Shown piece after piece: positions 38,061-45,867 of a stretch of DNA of 64,000 nucleotides. The notes under the pieces are model-generated. The model was not told the DNA's origin. It did not search any database and worked only from the letters and a program-made list of their open reading frames with translations. Origin of the DNA: [Clostridium] polysaccharolyticum (GTDB lineage: Bacteria > Bacillota > Clostridia > Lachnospirales > Lachnospiraceae); the NCBI RefSeq assembly GCF_900111595.1, contig NZ_FOHN01000007.1:88768-152767 (forward strand), given 5' to 3'. Positions within the stretch are counted from its first letter, which is position 1, and each line of letters starts with the position of its first letter. Made by a program: the position numbers and the translations under genes.

Positions 38061-39449
38061 ATGAATAAATTAAGGATGGATCATGTAATGAATACACAAG
38101 AAATGGAAGAAAATACTTTAATTAACTGCAGTATAGCAAAGGCGTTGCTGTTTTTTGTTCGGCCGTATTTATTATCCTGCTTAATGCAGGCTCTATATGG
38201 ATTAGTAGATTTATATGTGGTGGGACTTTTTTATCCATCGGCAATCACTACGGCAGTATCCATTGGAAGCCAGGTCACTCATATGCTAACGGTAATAATT
38301 GTGGGAATTGCTATGGGAACTACTGTTAAAATCGGAAATGAAGCAGGAAGAAAGGATAAGGAATCCATAGGAAAGACCATTGGGGCTACCATTACCTTAT
38401 TTTCTATAATAGCAGTATGTCTTACTTTGATTTTAATGCTGTTCACTAAGCAGATTACTTTTCTTATGCTGACACCAGAGGAAGCGGCTGTTCACACCAA
38501 TGGATATATACGCATCTGTTTTGCAGGTATACCGTTTATCGTAGCTTATAATGTAATCAGCAGCATTTTCAGAGGATTAGGAGATACGAAGCATCCAATG
38601 TATTTTGTAGGGATTGCTTGTTTTACTAATATCTGTCTGGATTTTGTTTTTGCAGGAGCGTTTGGACTAGGAGCAGAAGGGGCTGCTATAGCAACCGTAT
38701 GTGGGCAGGCGGTTAGTGTAGCTGTTTCACTTCTTATGATCAAAAAAATGAAAATGGGTTATTTTATTTCCAAAGAAAACTTAAAACCAGATCGGGAATG
38801 TGTACGGAAAATATTGAATATTGGCGTACCTATCGCAATGCAGGACGGATTTATACAGATTTCTTTTCTTGTAATTACGGCAATAGCCAATGACAGAGGA
38901 AATACTTTTGCAGCTGGTGTAGGGATTGTAGAGAAAATCATCTGCTTTCTGTTTTTAGTACCATCCTCATTTTTGTCAGCGATTTCTACCATAACTGCAC
39001 AAAATATAGGAGCTGGGAAACCTGAAAGGGCAGTGAAGGCTTTGCGTTATGGTTTATGCATTACAGTTGGATGGGGGATTCTTTGTGCTTGTTATTGCCA
39101 GCTTGTACCGGGCACGCTGATAGGCCTGTTTTCAAAAGATGCTGAAGTTATTTTTGCGGGATGCGATTATTTGAGAGCTTATGCAATTGACTGTATCTTT
39201 GCGGCTATCCATTTTTGCTTTAGCGGGTATTTCTGTGGCTGCGAAAAGTCTACGCTTTCTTTTATTCACAATATGATTTCGATTGTGCTTATTCGAATTC
39301 CAGGAGCTTACTTTGCAAGTTTGTGTTTTCCTAAGAGTCTGTTTCCTATGGGATTAGCGGCACCAGCAGGATCTTTGGTTTCAACGCTGATATGTGCTGG
39401 ATTCTATTATTGGAGTGGGCAGCAGAAGAGAAAGAAGCTGTCTTTTTGA
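38061..39449 (+). CDS. MATE-family multidrug/metabolite efflux transporter
   Basis: 462 residues with about 12 transmembrane helices in two related halves; the paired FRGLGDTKHPMYF segment and a late PxxG-rich helix are typical of NorM/DinF-type MATE proteins. These export cationic drugs or metabolites by sodium or proton antiport. The first ATG at 38061 lacks an RBS; internal ATGs at 38076 or 38088 (AAGGATGGA upstream) may be the real start. Confidence 0.9.
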   Translation: MNKLRMDHVMNTQEMEENTLINCSIAKALLFFVRPYLLSCLMQALYGLVDLYVVGLFYPSAITTAVSIGSQVTHMLTVIIVGIAMGTTVKIGNEAGRKDKESIGKTIGATITLFSIIAVCLTLILMLFTKQITFLMLTPEEAAVHTNGYIRICFAGIPFIVAYNVISSIFRGLGDTKHPMYFVGIACFTNICLDFVFAGAFGLGAEGAAIATVCGQAVSVAVSLLMIKKMKMGYFISKENLKPDRECVRKILNIGVPIAMQDGFIQISFLVITAIANDRGNTFAAGVGIVEKIICFLFLVPSSFLSAISTITAQNIGAGKPERAVKALRYGLCITVGWGILCACYCQLVPGTLIGLFSKDAEVIFAGCDYLRAYAIDCIFAAIHFCFSGYFCGCEKSTLSFIHNMISIVLIRIPGAYFASLCFPKSLFPMGLAAPAGSLVSTLICAGFYYWSGQQKRKKLSF

Positions 39450-39536
39450 TAAAAAAAAGAAGAGTACATAGGAAGGGATTAGGGTACAGCAGGCGAAAGG
39501 GGAATCATAATGGCAAAAACAGGAATTGTTATTAGA

Positions 39537-39565
39537 TTGACAATCTCTTATAGATTTGCTACACT
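39537..39565 (+). promoter_or_regulatory. Sigma-A promoter upstream of the coiled-coil protein
   Basis: TTGACA, 17-bp spacer, TACACT, about 90 nt before the ATG at 39655. Confidence 0.75.
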
Positions 39566-39654
39566 ATACAGCGTTCTGTAAAACATAGCAATACAAACAG
39601 ACAATATTACCAAAGTACGAAAATACTTTGAGTTTAGGGAGTCATCACAGTTTT

Positions 39655-40110
39655 ATGAAGAATCAGAATAAGAGAATGATTAAAACAGGTGCGGTTGTGT
39701 TATCTGCTACCGTTATCTTTAGCTTAGGTGTTGTATATGCAGCACATTCCTTTTTAAACTGGACTGGCAACAGTGCCATGGTGAATGCAGGAATTTATAT
39801 TGAACAGACAGCAGATAAGATTATACGTATCACAAACCAGAATAAGGCCTTGACGAAAGAGAAAGCAGAACTTGAGAGGGAACTTGAAAGTCTGAGGCAA
39901 CAGTTAGAAGAAGCAAGACAAGAAGAAGGCTGGACAGAAAAAGACCAGCAGATAGCAGATTTGAATAACCAGATTATTCAGAAACAGAATGAAGTGGAAC
40001 ATTTAACCAGGGAACTGGAAGCTGCCAATTCTGCTGCACAGGATATCCAGAATAAGCTGGATCAATCATATAGTAAACTTGAGGATGCAGGAATTAATAT
40101 TTGGGATTGA
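39655..40110 (+). CDS. Membrane-anchored coiled-coil protein
   Basis: 151 residues. One N-terminal transmembrane segment (about 11-33) and an extracytoplasmic coiled coil (about 60-150) with regular heptads (EKAELERELESLRQQLEEA). The ATG at 39655 has GGGAG upstream; a TTG at 39628 lies earlier in frame. It resembles small division- or envelope-associated coiled-coil proteins but no family is assigned. It has its own promoter and terminator. Confidence 0.7.
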   Translation: MKNQNKRMIKTGAVVLSATVIFSLGVVYAAHSFLNWTGNSAMVNAGIYIEQTADKIIRITNQNKALTKEKAELERELESLRQQLEEARQEEGWTEKDQQIADLNNQIIQKQNEVEHLTRELEAANSAAQDIQNKLDQSYSKLEDAGINIWD

Positions 40111-40113
40111 TGG

Positions 40114-40151
40114 AAAAACAGAGGTGGAGACGGTATTCTGTCTCTGTTTTT
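40114..40151 (+). terminator. Terminator after the coiled-coil gene
   Basis: AAAAACAGAG / CTCTGTTTTT outer stem with an inner GAGAC/GTCTC pairing, followed by T-rich sequence. Confidence 0.85.
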
Positions 40152-40161
40152 CAGATTTTTC

Positions 40162-40190
40162 TTGACATACAATCATTCCTATCATAAAAT
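40162..40190 (+). promoter_or_regulatory. Sigma-A promoter of the que operon
   Basis: TTGACA, 17-bp spacer, TAAAAT. The predicted transcript begins near 40197, directly before the aptamer-like hairpin. Confidence 0.8.
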
Positions 40191-40202
40191 AGCTTTGATT
40201 TA

Positions 40203-40245
40203 AGACAGTTCATTTGTACCTTCCTGTCTATAAACAAAACCAGGA
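40203..40245 (+). promoter_or_regulatory. preQ1-I-like riboswitch aptamer candidate
   Basis: A 6-bp stem AGACAG/CTGTCT (40203-40208 with 40224-40229) encloses a loop starting TTC and containing ACC, followed by an A-rich tail ATAAACAAAACC. That is the compact layout of the preQ1-I class (hairpin with UUC loop, then A-rich tail that folds back as a pseudoknot; TTTG in the loop can pair with CAAA in the tail). It is the first element of the transcript leading to queDECF, exactly where a preQ1 riboswitch is expected. The match to the consensus was judged by eye. Confidence 0.55.
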
Positions 40246-40255
40246 CTATTGCGTT

Positions 40256-40317
40256 AGATGTTTTTGTGATGCATAAGTTTTGGATGGTTATGGTGACAAA
40301 AGCATCTGATTTTTTTG
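40256..40317 (+). terminator. Riboswitch expression-platform terminator candidate
   Basis: AGATGTTTTTGT (40256-40267) pairs with ACAAAAGCATCT (40296-40307) over 12 bp with one G-U, followed by seven T. It lies just downstream of the aptamer. Confidence 0.7.
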
Positions 40318-40346
40318 TGTCTGCCTATAGTAAAACAATTACGTAA

Positions 40347-40386
40347 CAGCCACGGGAGAAGGTTTCTTTCGTGGCTGCTTTTATTA
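40347..40386 (+). terminator. Second hairpin before queD
   Basis: CAGCCACG / CGTGGCTG perfect stem followed by CTTTTATT, 55 nt upstream of queD. It may be a second attenuation step; the region 40111-40441 holds no gene. Confidence 0.6.
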
Positions 40387-40441
40387 CGAGAGTGCGAGAA
40401 ACTTACACTTTAATCATACAATTAAGGAAAGCAGGGATAAC

Positions 40442-40864
40442 ATGTACCGGTTACAAACAGAAGATAGTTTTGATGCGGCCCATTTTCTAGCTGGCTATGA
40501 TGGAAAATGCCATAATATTCATGGACACAGATGGCGTGTGATTGTGGAAATCCAGACAGCAGCTTTACAAGAAAGCGGGCAAATGAGAGGCATGTGCGTG
40601 GATTTTAAAATGTTAAAAAGGGACTTGAAAAAAATAACAGATAAATTGGATCATGCCCTTATTATAGAAAAAGGAAGCTTGAAACAGAAAACATTAGAGG
40701 CATTACAGGCGGAGGAATTTACAATCATAGAACTTCCTTTTCGCCCAACAGCGGAACATCTTGCACAGTATTTCTACGAAAATATGAATTCGCTTGGTTA
40801 TGACATTTCGCTGGTGACGATTTATGAGACACCTGCCAATTGTGCTTCCTATTCGGCAGACTGA
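40442..40864 (+). CDS. queD: 6-carboxy-5,6,7,8-tetrahydropterin synthase QueD
   Basis: 140 residues. The zinc-binding histidines (FDAAHF, NIHGHRW) and the catalytic cysteine in KCHNIHGH match the PTPS/QueD family. It turns dihydroneopterin triphosphate into carboxytetrahydropterin, the step after GTP cyclohydrolase in preQ0 and queuosine synthesis. GTP cyclohydrolase is not in this operon. First gene of queDECF. Confidence 0.95.
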   Translation: MYRLQTEDSFDAAHFLAGYDGKCHNIHGHRWRVIVEIQTAALQESGQMRGMCVDFKMLKRDLKKITDKLDHALIIEKGSLKQKTLEALQAEEFTIIELPFRPTAEHLAQYFYENMNSLGYDISLVTIYETPANCASYSAD

Positions 40865-40878
40865 CAGGAGGGATAGAA

Positions 40879-41547
40879 ATGGCGACTTACCAAGTAGCAG
40901 AGAAATTTGTAAGTATCAATGGAGAAGGGACGAAAGCAGGCCAGCTGGCAGTATTCATCCGTTTCAAAGGATGTAATCTCAGCTGTTCTTATTGCGATAC
41001 GGGCTGGGCAAATCACAAAGACACGTTCTACGAGAGTATGACAGAACAGGATATTCTTAATTATATTTTAGAAACTGGTGTCCAGAATGTAACATTGACA
41101 GGCGGAGAACCTTTACTGCAAAAAAATATAGAAATTCTTCTGAAGCTATTAGAAAAAGAAAAAACGCTTCAGGTAGAAATTGAGACAAATGGCAGCATTT
41201 CCATAGAGAAATACCGTGTATCAGATAATTTTCCTTCCTTTACTATGGACTATAAGCTGCCAGACAGTAAAATGGAACAAAAGATGTGTCTTGGAAATAT
41301 GGCAAAGTTACGTCGAAAGGATACGGTGAAGTTTGTTACAGGAAGTGAGAAAGACTTAGAACGGGCAGCAGAGCTGATTAAGCAGTATGATTTAATAAAC
41401 AGGTGTCCTGTTTACCTGAGCCCTGTATTTGGGCAAATCGAGCCGGAAAAAATGGTAGCCTTTATGAAGGAAAAGAATTTAAATGGTGTAAGCTTGCAGT
41501 TACAGATGCATAAATTCATATGGAATCCAGAAAAGAGAGGAGTATAG
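40879..41547 (+). CDS. queE: 7-carboxy-7-deazaguanine synthase QueE (radical SAM)
   Basis: 222 residues. Radical SAM motif CxxxCxxC in GCNLSCSYCDTGW, with the family's VSINGEGTKAGQ substrate-binding start and TGGEPLLQ motif. It makes 7-carboxy-7-deazaguanine from the QueD product. AGGAGGG is 8 nt before the ATG at 40879, so that start is chosen over an upstream overlapping one. Confidence 0.95.
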   Translation: MATYQVAEKFVSINGEGTKAGQLAVFIRFKGCNLSCSYCDTGWANHKDTFYESMTEQDILNYILETGVQNVTLTGGEPLLQKNIEILLKLLEKEKTLQVEIETNGSISIEKYRVSDNFPSFTMDYKLPDSKMEQKMCLGNMAKLRRKDTVKFVTGSEKDLERAAELIKQYDLINRCPVYLSPVFGQIEPEKMVAFMKEKNLNGVSLQLQMHKFIWNPEKRGV

Positions 41548-41549
41548 TT

Positions 41550-42239
41550 ATGAGCAGCAAGAAAAAAGCAATGGTTTTATTTAGTGGTGGAGTAGATTCC
41601 GCTACTGCACTAGGAATGGCAATAGAAAAATATGGAAAAGAACATGTGATTGCCTTGTCGGTTTCTTATGGACAGAAACATACAAAGGAAATTGAAGCAG
41701 CTAGGAAAATTGCAGAATACTACGGAATTGAGCATTTATTCTTAGATTTGGCAAAGATATTTGCTTATAGTGACTGCTCACTACTGCAGCATTCGGACAA
41801 GGAGATTCCAAAAGAGTCTTATGCCAAACAGATTGCCAAAACAGAGGGAGAGCCCGTTTCCACTTATGTACCATTCCGGAACGGCTTGTTTTTAGCATCG
41901 GCTGCAAGTATCGCATTATCCAAAGAATGCAGCGTGATTTATTATGGTGCACATGCAGATGATGCCGCAGGGAGTGCCTATCCAGACTGCAGCATGGCAT
42001 TTCAAGAGGCAATGGAACAGGCGATCTATGTAGGAAGCGGGCAGCAGCTTCATGTGGAAGCACCTTTTATTAACTGGACCAAGGAAGCAGTTGTAAAAGA
42101 AGGAATCCGTCTGCAGGTTCCTTATGAATTGACTTGGAGCTGTTATGAGGGAGCAGATAAACCTTGCGGGGTATGTGGAACCTGCATAGACAGGGCTAAT
42201 GCATTTGCCAGAAATGGCATAAAAGATCCCGCTTTATAG
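41550..42239 (+). CDS. queC: 7-cyano-7-deazaguanine (preQ0) synthase QueC
   Basis: 229 residues. The ATP pyrophosphatase loop [10 protein letters not shown] lies at the N-terminus, and four zinc-binding cysteines lie at the C-terminus ([15 protein letters not shown]). It converts the carboxylate to a nitrile with ATP and ammonia. GAGGAG precedes the ATG at 41550. Confidence 0.96.
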   Translation: MSSKKKAMVLFSGGVDSATALGMAIEKYGKEHVIALSVSYGQKHTKEIEAARKIAEYYGIEHLFLDLAKIFAYSDCSLLQHSDKEIPKESYAKQIAKTEGEPVSTYVPFRNGLFLASAASIALSKECSVIYYGAHADDAAGSAYPDCSMAFQEAMEQAIYVGSGQQLHVEAPFINWTKEAVVKEGIRLQVPYELTWSCYEGADKPCGVCGTCIDRANAFARNGIKDPAL

Positions 42240-42282
42240 GAACCTGCCAGATAAGTTTAGAGCAAGAAAAGGAGAAGAAATC

Positions 42283-42780
42283 ATGTCAGGAAGAGAAAAA
42301 GAAGAAATGAAAGATTTAACTCTATTAGGAAACCAAGGAACAAAATACGCTATGGATTATGCCCCAGAAGTATTAGAGACATTTGTAAATAAACATCCAG
42401 AAAATGATTATTTTGTAAAATTTAACTGTCCAGAATTCACAAGCCTTTGCCCTATTACAGGACAGCCTGACTTTGCGACAATAACCATTTCCTATGTGCC
42501 AGGTGAAAAAATGGTAGAGAGCAAATCCTTGAAATTGTATTTATTCAGTTTTCGGAATCATGGTGATTTTCATGAGGACTGTGTCAATATCATTATGAAA
42601 GATCTGATTCGCCTGATGGATCCGAAATATATAGAGGTTTGGGGAAAATTCACACCAAGGGGAGGAATTTCCATAGATCCATACTGTAATTATGGAAAAG
42701 CTGGAACCAAATGGGAAGAGGTAGCTTTTAACCGTATGGCAAACCATGATCTGTATCCAGAAAAAGTAGATAACCGATAA
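42283..42780 (+). CDS. queF: NADPH-dependent preQ0 reductase QueF
   Basis: 165 residues, the short (YkvM-type) form. The catalytic cysteine is in [14 protein letters not shown] and the family motif is [11 protein letters not shown]. It reduces the nitrile of preQ0 to the aminomethyl group of preQ1. Last gene of queDECF, which together yields preQ1 for tRNA modification. AAGGAG RBS. Confidence 0.96.
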   Translation: MSGREKEEMKDLTLLGNQGTKYAMDYAPEVLETFVNKHPENDYFVKFNCPEFTSLCPITGQPDFATITISYVPGEKMVESKSLKLYLFSFRNHGDFHEDCVNIIMKDLIRLMDPKYIEVWGKFTPRGGISIDPYCNYGKAGTKWEEVAFNRMANHDLYPEKVDNR

Positions 42781-42781
42781 A

Positions 42782-42991
42782 TGGGTAAGCATTAATGATG
42801 CAGGCGGTAAGTTAAAATTTGATCCATTTTGGGATTTCGATTTGACCTTATCCAATGTGGACAGTGTTCTTGGTATTGATTCCTGTTTAAGCGACTGGAT
42901 CACAAAGCGTACTACTTGGCTGGCAAGCCATATTAATTCTGAAGATTTTATAAATGTATTTTTTTTAATGCATTCAGACAGGCTGCTTTGA
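42782..42991 (+). pseudogene. C-terminal fragment of a CotH-type kinase-like protein
   Basis: Immediately after queF an open stretch without a start reads as SINDAGGKLKFDPFWDFDLT, matching the GxKLxFxPxWDFDL signature near the end of CotH domains, and continues to a stop at 42989. No upstream part is present. It is best read as the tail of a decayed secreted CotH-like protein gene. The rest of 42992-43082 shows only the RBS region of the next gene. Confidence 0.55.
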
Positions 42992-43082
42992 TAGAAGGAA
43001 ATTTAATGAAAAGCCTCGTTGACAAACTATATTGGCATAGTATAAAATTCTTAAGAAACAATAGCTGGTCAAGGAGAAAATT

Positions 43083-43442
43083 ATGGAAAATATTTCAGAA
43101 GTATTAAGTATGTCTGCAGATGACAGATATAAACATTTTATAAAAACAATCATAGAAACCCAGAGAGTATGGTTTTTGGAATTTGAAGATGCATATACCA
43201 TGTTCAAGAATGATGAAGGCGGTGTAGATTTATTAGTCTGGCAAGATAAAAAACTGGCGGAAGATTATGCGGTGGAAGGTGAAGTTCCAGTATGTATTAC
43301 CTTCGAGGAATTCTGTGAGCAATGTGAAGGGTATGTAGGAAGCAAAGAAGTTATGCTTATGGTTTGCCCTACGGAAGATAAGGACGTTTTGATTGTGAAT
43401 ATGGAACAGATATTAAAAGATATTGATAAGGCTTTAGCCTAG
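43083..43442 (+). CDS. DUF2750-like small protein
   Basis: 119 residues, acidic. The layout (RVWFLE near residue 30, DLLVWQDKKLAEDYA, then ITFEEFCEQ) resembles DUF2750 proteins, of unknown function. AAGGAG RBS. Cytoplasmic; no membrane segment. Confidence 0.65.
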   Translation: MENISEVLSMSADDRYKHFIKTIIETQRVWFLEFEDAYTMFKNDEGGVDLLVWQDKKLAEDYAVEGEVPVCITFEEFCEQCEGYVGSKEVMLMVCPTEDKDVLIVNMEQILKDIDKALA

Positions 43443-43487
43443 TTAATGTTGTAATGAAACAAAACACATAATAAGTGAGGTCAATTT

Positions 43488-43727
43488 ATGAAAAAGAAAG
43501 CAGGTATTGGCAGTATCCTGATAGGAATGCTATTAATAGGAAACGAAGTGGCAGATAGAATAATGGCAAACCAAACAGTCTGTATTATTGGCGGTGCAGA
43601 CGGACCAACGTCTATATTTCTTGCAGGAAAAATAGGCTGGTTTAAGTATAGCGGGTTAGTGACAGGGATACTGCTGCTGATGATTGGAATTGGGCTGGTC
43701 TGTTGGAAAAAGAAGATAGATGACTAA
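43488..43727 (+). CDS. Small two-helix membrane protein with a GGADGPTSIF motif
   Basis: 79 residues. CIIGGADGPTSIFLAG is the hallmark sequence found in the beta subunit of sodium-pumping decarboxylases (OadB/GcdB), but the rest of that roughly 400-residue protein is missing. Hydrophobic segments lie at about 7-22 and 55-72. It may be a member of a family of small stand-alone proteins with this motif, or a fragment. TGAGG-type RBS. Function unknown. Confidence 0.65.
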   Translation: MKKKAGIGSILIGMLLIGNEVADRIMANQTVCIIGGADGPTSIFLAGKIGWFKYSGLVTGILLLMIGIGLVCWKKKIDD

Positions 43728-43800
43728 CTCTGTAACTCCTTTGCCAGCAGTATCTGTTCCTATACACAAGATAAGCCATTAGCTTTAAATCATTTGCGAT

Positions 43801-44877
43801 TTAATCAGATTTTGCCGGTCCTTCCTCCCTCATCCTAACAACCTTAGCTGCCCGTCTCTTCCTTTCCTCATCTAATGCTGCATAATGCTTCCTAGTCGTA
43901 TTCACATCATTATGCCCCAGCACCTCTGCAACCAGATAAATATCCCCAGTCTCCTTATACAGGTTCGTACCATAAGTACTTCTAAGCTTATGAGGTGTGA
44001 TATGCTTAAACATAGTAACCTCTTTTGCAGTATCCGAAACCAGATTTTCAATTGCTTTCACCGACATACGTTTCCTTTGTATAGATAAAAACAAAGCATT
44101 CTCATGACCTTCTACAGCAGTGATCTGCCTACGGGACAGTTCGATATAATCCATCAAAGCCTTTTCAACCTCATCTCCAAAGTAAACATAATCCTCCTTG
44201 CCACCTTTTCGGACAATTTTAATACGGCCATTCTTAAAGTCCACATGATCAATATCTAGTCCGACGCATTCCGATACACGAATTCCAGTACCTAGCAGCA
44301 GGGTGAAAATGGCTAGGTTACGGAGCTTGTTCTTATCGTAATACACCTTCTTCATTCCAGTCAGGTCTTTGCCGCCAAACTCAACGATATCCAGAAGTTC
44401 AGCCACTTCATCTGGATCTAACCTGATAATCTGTTTCTGGTGCAGCTTTGGCATGTCCACTACGATAGTAGGATTATTCTTAATCATTTCCCGTTTACTG
44501 TAATATAAATAGAAACTGCGAAGAGAAGATAGCTTACGGTGAATTCCACGCTCATCATTGGTGCGGATTTTTCCGTTTGGATCTTGATATACTTTTAGAA
44601 ATTCCAGATACTCTTCAATGTCCACTGGCTCAAGTAACTCCAAGTCGGATACGACAATGTCTTTTATTTCTTTTTTAGCAAAGTACGAATTGTTCTGCTG
44701 GAGAAAGAAAAAGAATACCTTCAGGTCATACGCATAAGAGATGCGAGTCTTGGTAGTAGTAGTAGGTTCCATTCCACGGAAGTAGTCCCGCATGAATGCA
44801 GGAAACTCTTGTAAGATAGTTCGTAGCTTTTCCGTGTTCTCAATAGAAAGCTGTTTATGATAAGATGTTGAATCCAT
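43801..44877 (-). CDS. Xer-type tyrosine recombinase
   Basis: 358 residues. SAM-like N-terminal DNA-binding domain, then a catalytic domain with LLGTGIRVSECVG (Arg I), a strand Lys in RKGGKEDYV, THPHKLRST-type box seen as ITPHKLRSTYG (His-x-x-Arg), LGHNDVNTTRKHY (second His and nucleophile Tyr). Length and layout are like XerS/XerC recombinases. No excisionase, att site or other phage genes are near, so it is more likely a chromosome-resolving or orphan recombinase than an element integrase. CTCCTTT on the plus strand shows a good RBS. Confidence 0.88.
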   Translation of the reverse strand: MDSTSYHKQLSIENTEKLRTILQEFPAFMRDYFRGMEPTTTTKTRISYAYDLKVFFFFLQQNNSYFAKKEIKDIVVSDLELLEPVDIEEYLEFLKVYQDPNGKIRTNDERGIHRKLSSLRSFYLYYSKREMIKNNPTIVVDMPKLHQKQIIRLDPDEVAELLDIVEFGGKDLTGMKKVYYDKNKLRNLAIFTLLLGTGIRVSECVGLDIDHVDFKNGRIKIVRKGGKEDYVYFGDEVEKALMDYIELSRRQITAVEGHENALFLSIQRKRMSVKAIENLVSDTAKEVTMFKHITPHKLRSTYGTNLYKETGDIYLVAEVLGHNDVNTTRKHYAALDEERKRRAAKVVRMREEGPAKSD

Positions 44878-44938
44878 AATTTCCTCCTTTTAGGTAATAC
44901 TCTAGATAAATTATACCATTTCAGACAGAAAAAAGCAA

Positions 44939-44973
44939 TTTAACGAAGAGAGTTAAGCATTTAACGAAGAGAG
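44939..44973. repeat. Paired 14-bp direct repeats upstream of the recombinase gene
   Basis: TTTAACGAAGAGAG occurs at 44939-44952 and 44960-44973 (21-bp period, two helical turns). TTAAC/GTTAA half-sites also give a small palindrome. It may be a regulator or recombinase binding site. Confidence 0.6.
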
Positions 44974-45053
44974 CGACTGTATTTGACAAGTAAAACAAAC
45001 TATATTACCATGAAATGAAGAAGTTATATCAATAAAAGAAAGGGATAGGCAGT

Positions 45054-45821
45054 ATGGAGGAATCGTTACTTTATTCCTATGGAATGTTATTTTGTAACAC
45101 TTTTGGCAAGGTGATGTTCTATGGAGGAACTTCTTATTACCACAATATCATCATAATGGGACTTGTGCTATTTGAACGTGCCAATCTGATAGAACTGAAA
45201 TGGAAGTCTAGTGAAGTTGTGAAAGACAGGCTGGAAGTCCATGCTAAGAAAGATGAGAACAAATTCCAGCAGATATATGTGAAATATGCTGACAGAGAGG
45301 TCTCATTTCCAGAGCAATTAGAAGAATACCGTTTCTTATATGAGAGGATACCGTCGGACCATTTTATCAGTTTTGTACAGCTGATGCAAAGGGCTTACAG
45401 ATACGAAATGAAACAGACTGAGAATACCATGAATGCTTTTATGAAGCGTGAACTTTTAAAGAGACAGCTGGTATTGGAATGTGAAAAAAAGGGCTGGTTT
45501 GGACAGAGAAAGAGGTATCTGGCTGCTAATGAAGAAAAGCTCCAGGCACTGGCACAGAGTATGGAGGAGAAGCTTTCTGAGGAACAGGAATTATCCCAAG
45601 AACAGTTTATCCTTTATTATCTGGCAAAAACAGAGGGCATGCTGCCAAAATTATTTGGCAAGGAGAAAGCAAAGAACATATATGATAAAATTGAACAATT
45701 ATCGAAAAAAGAACCCTATTGTTTCTGTTTGTTTATAAAACTTTGGAATTTGGTTAGTTTTCTTGAGGAAAATATTTTCTTGTCATTTTCTGTTGGTGAT
45801 AACGAAGAAATTCCTTTATAA
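45054..45821 (+). CDS. Unknown helical protein upstream of malQ
   Basis: 255 residues, not recognised. A mixed N-terminal region (MLFCNTFGKVMFYGG) is followed by mainly alpha-helical, charged sequence (about 130-190). The C-terminal 25 residues are hydrophobic and aromatic. No signal peptide. It lies 46 nt before the glucanotransferase gene and is probably co-transcribed. Confidence 0.6.
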   Translation: MEESLLYSYGMLFCNTFGKVMFYGGTSYYHNIIIMGLVLFERANLIELKWKSSEVVKDRLEVHAKKDENKFQQIYVKYADREVSFPEQLEEYRFLYERIPSDHFISFVQLMQRAYRYEMKQTENTMNAFMKRELLKRQLVLECEKKGWFGQRKRYLAANEEKLQALAQSMEEKLSEEQELSQEQFILYYLAKTEGMLPKLFGKEKAKNIYDKIEQLSKKEPYCFCLFIKLWNLVSFLEENIFLSFSVGDNEEIPL

Positions 45822-45867
45822 TAGTATGTATAAGTGTTATTTGGTGGTATAGAAATGGAGGTATCAT

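Noticed and set aside
43801..44877. Integrase of a prophage or integrative element
   Set aside because: No att duplication, tRNA, phage or conjugation genes nearby; the protein fits an orphan or Xer-type recombinase.
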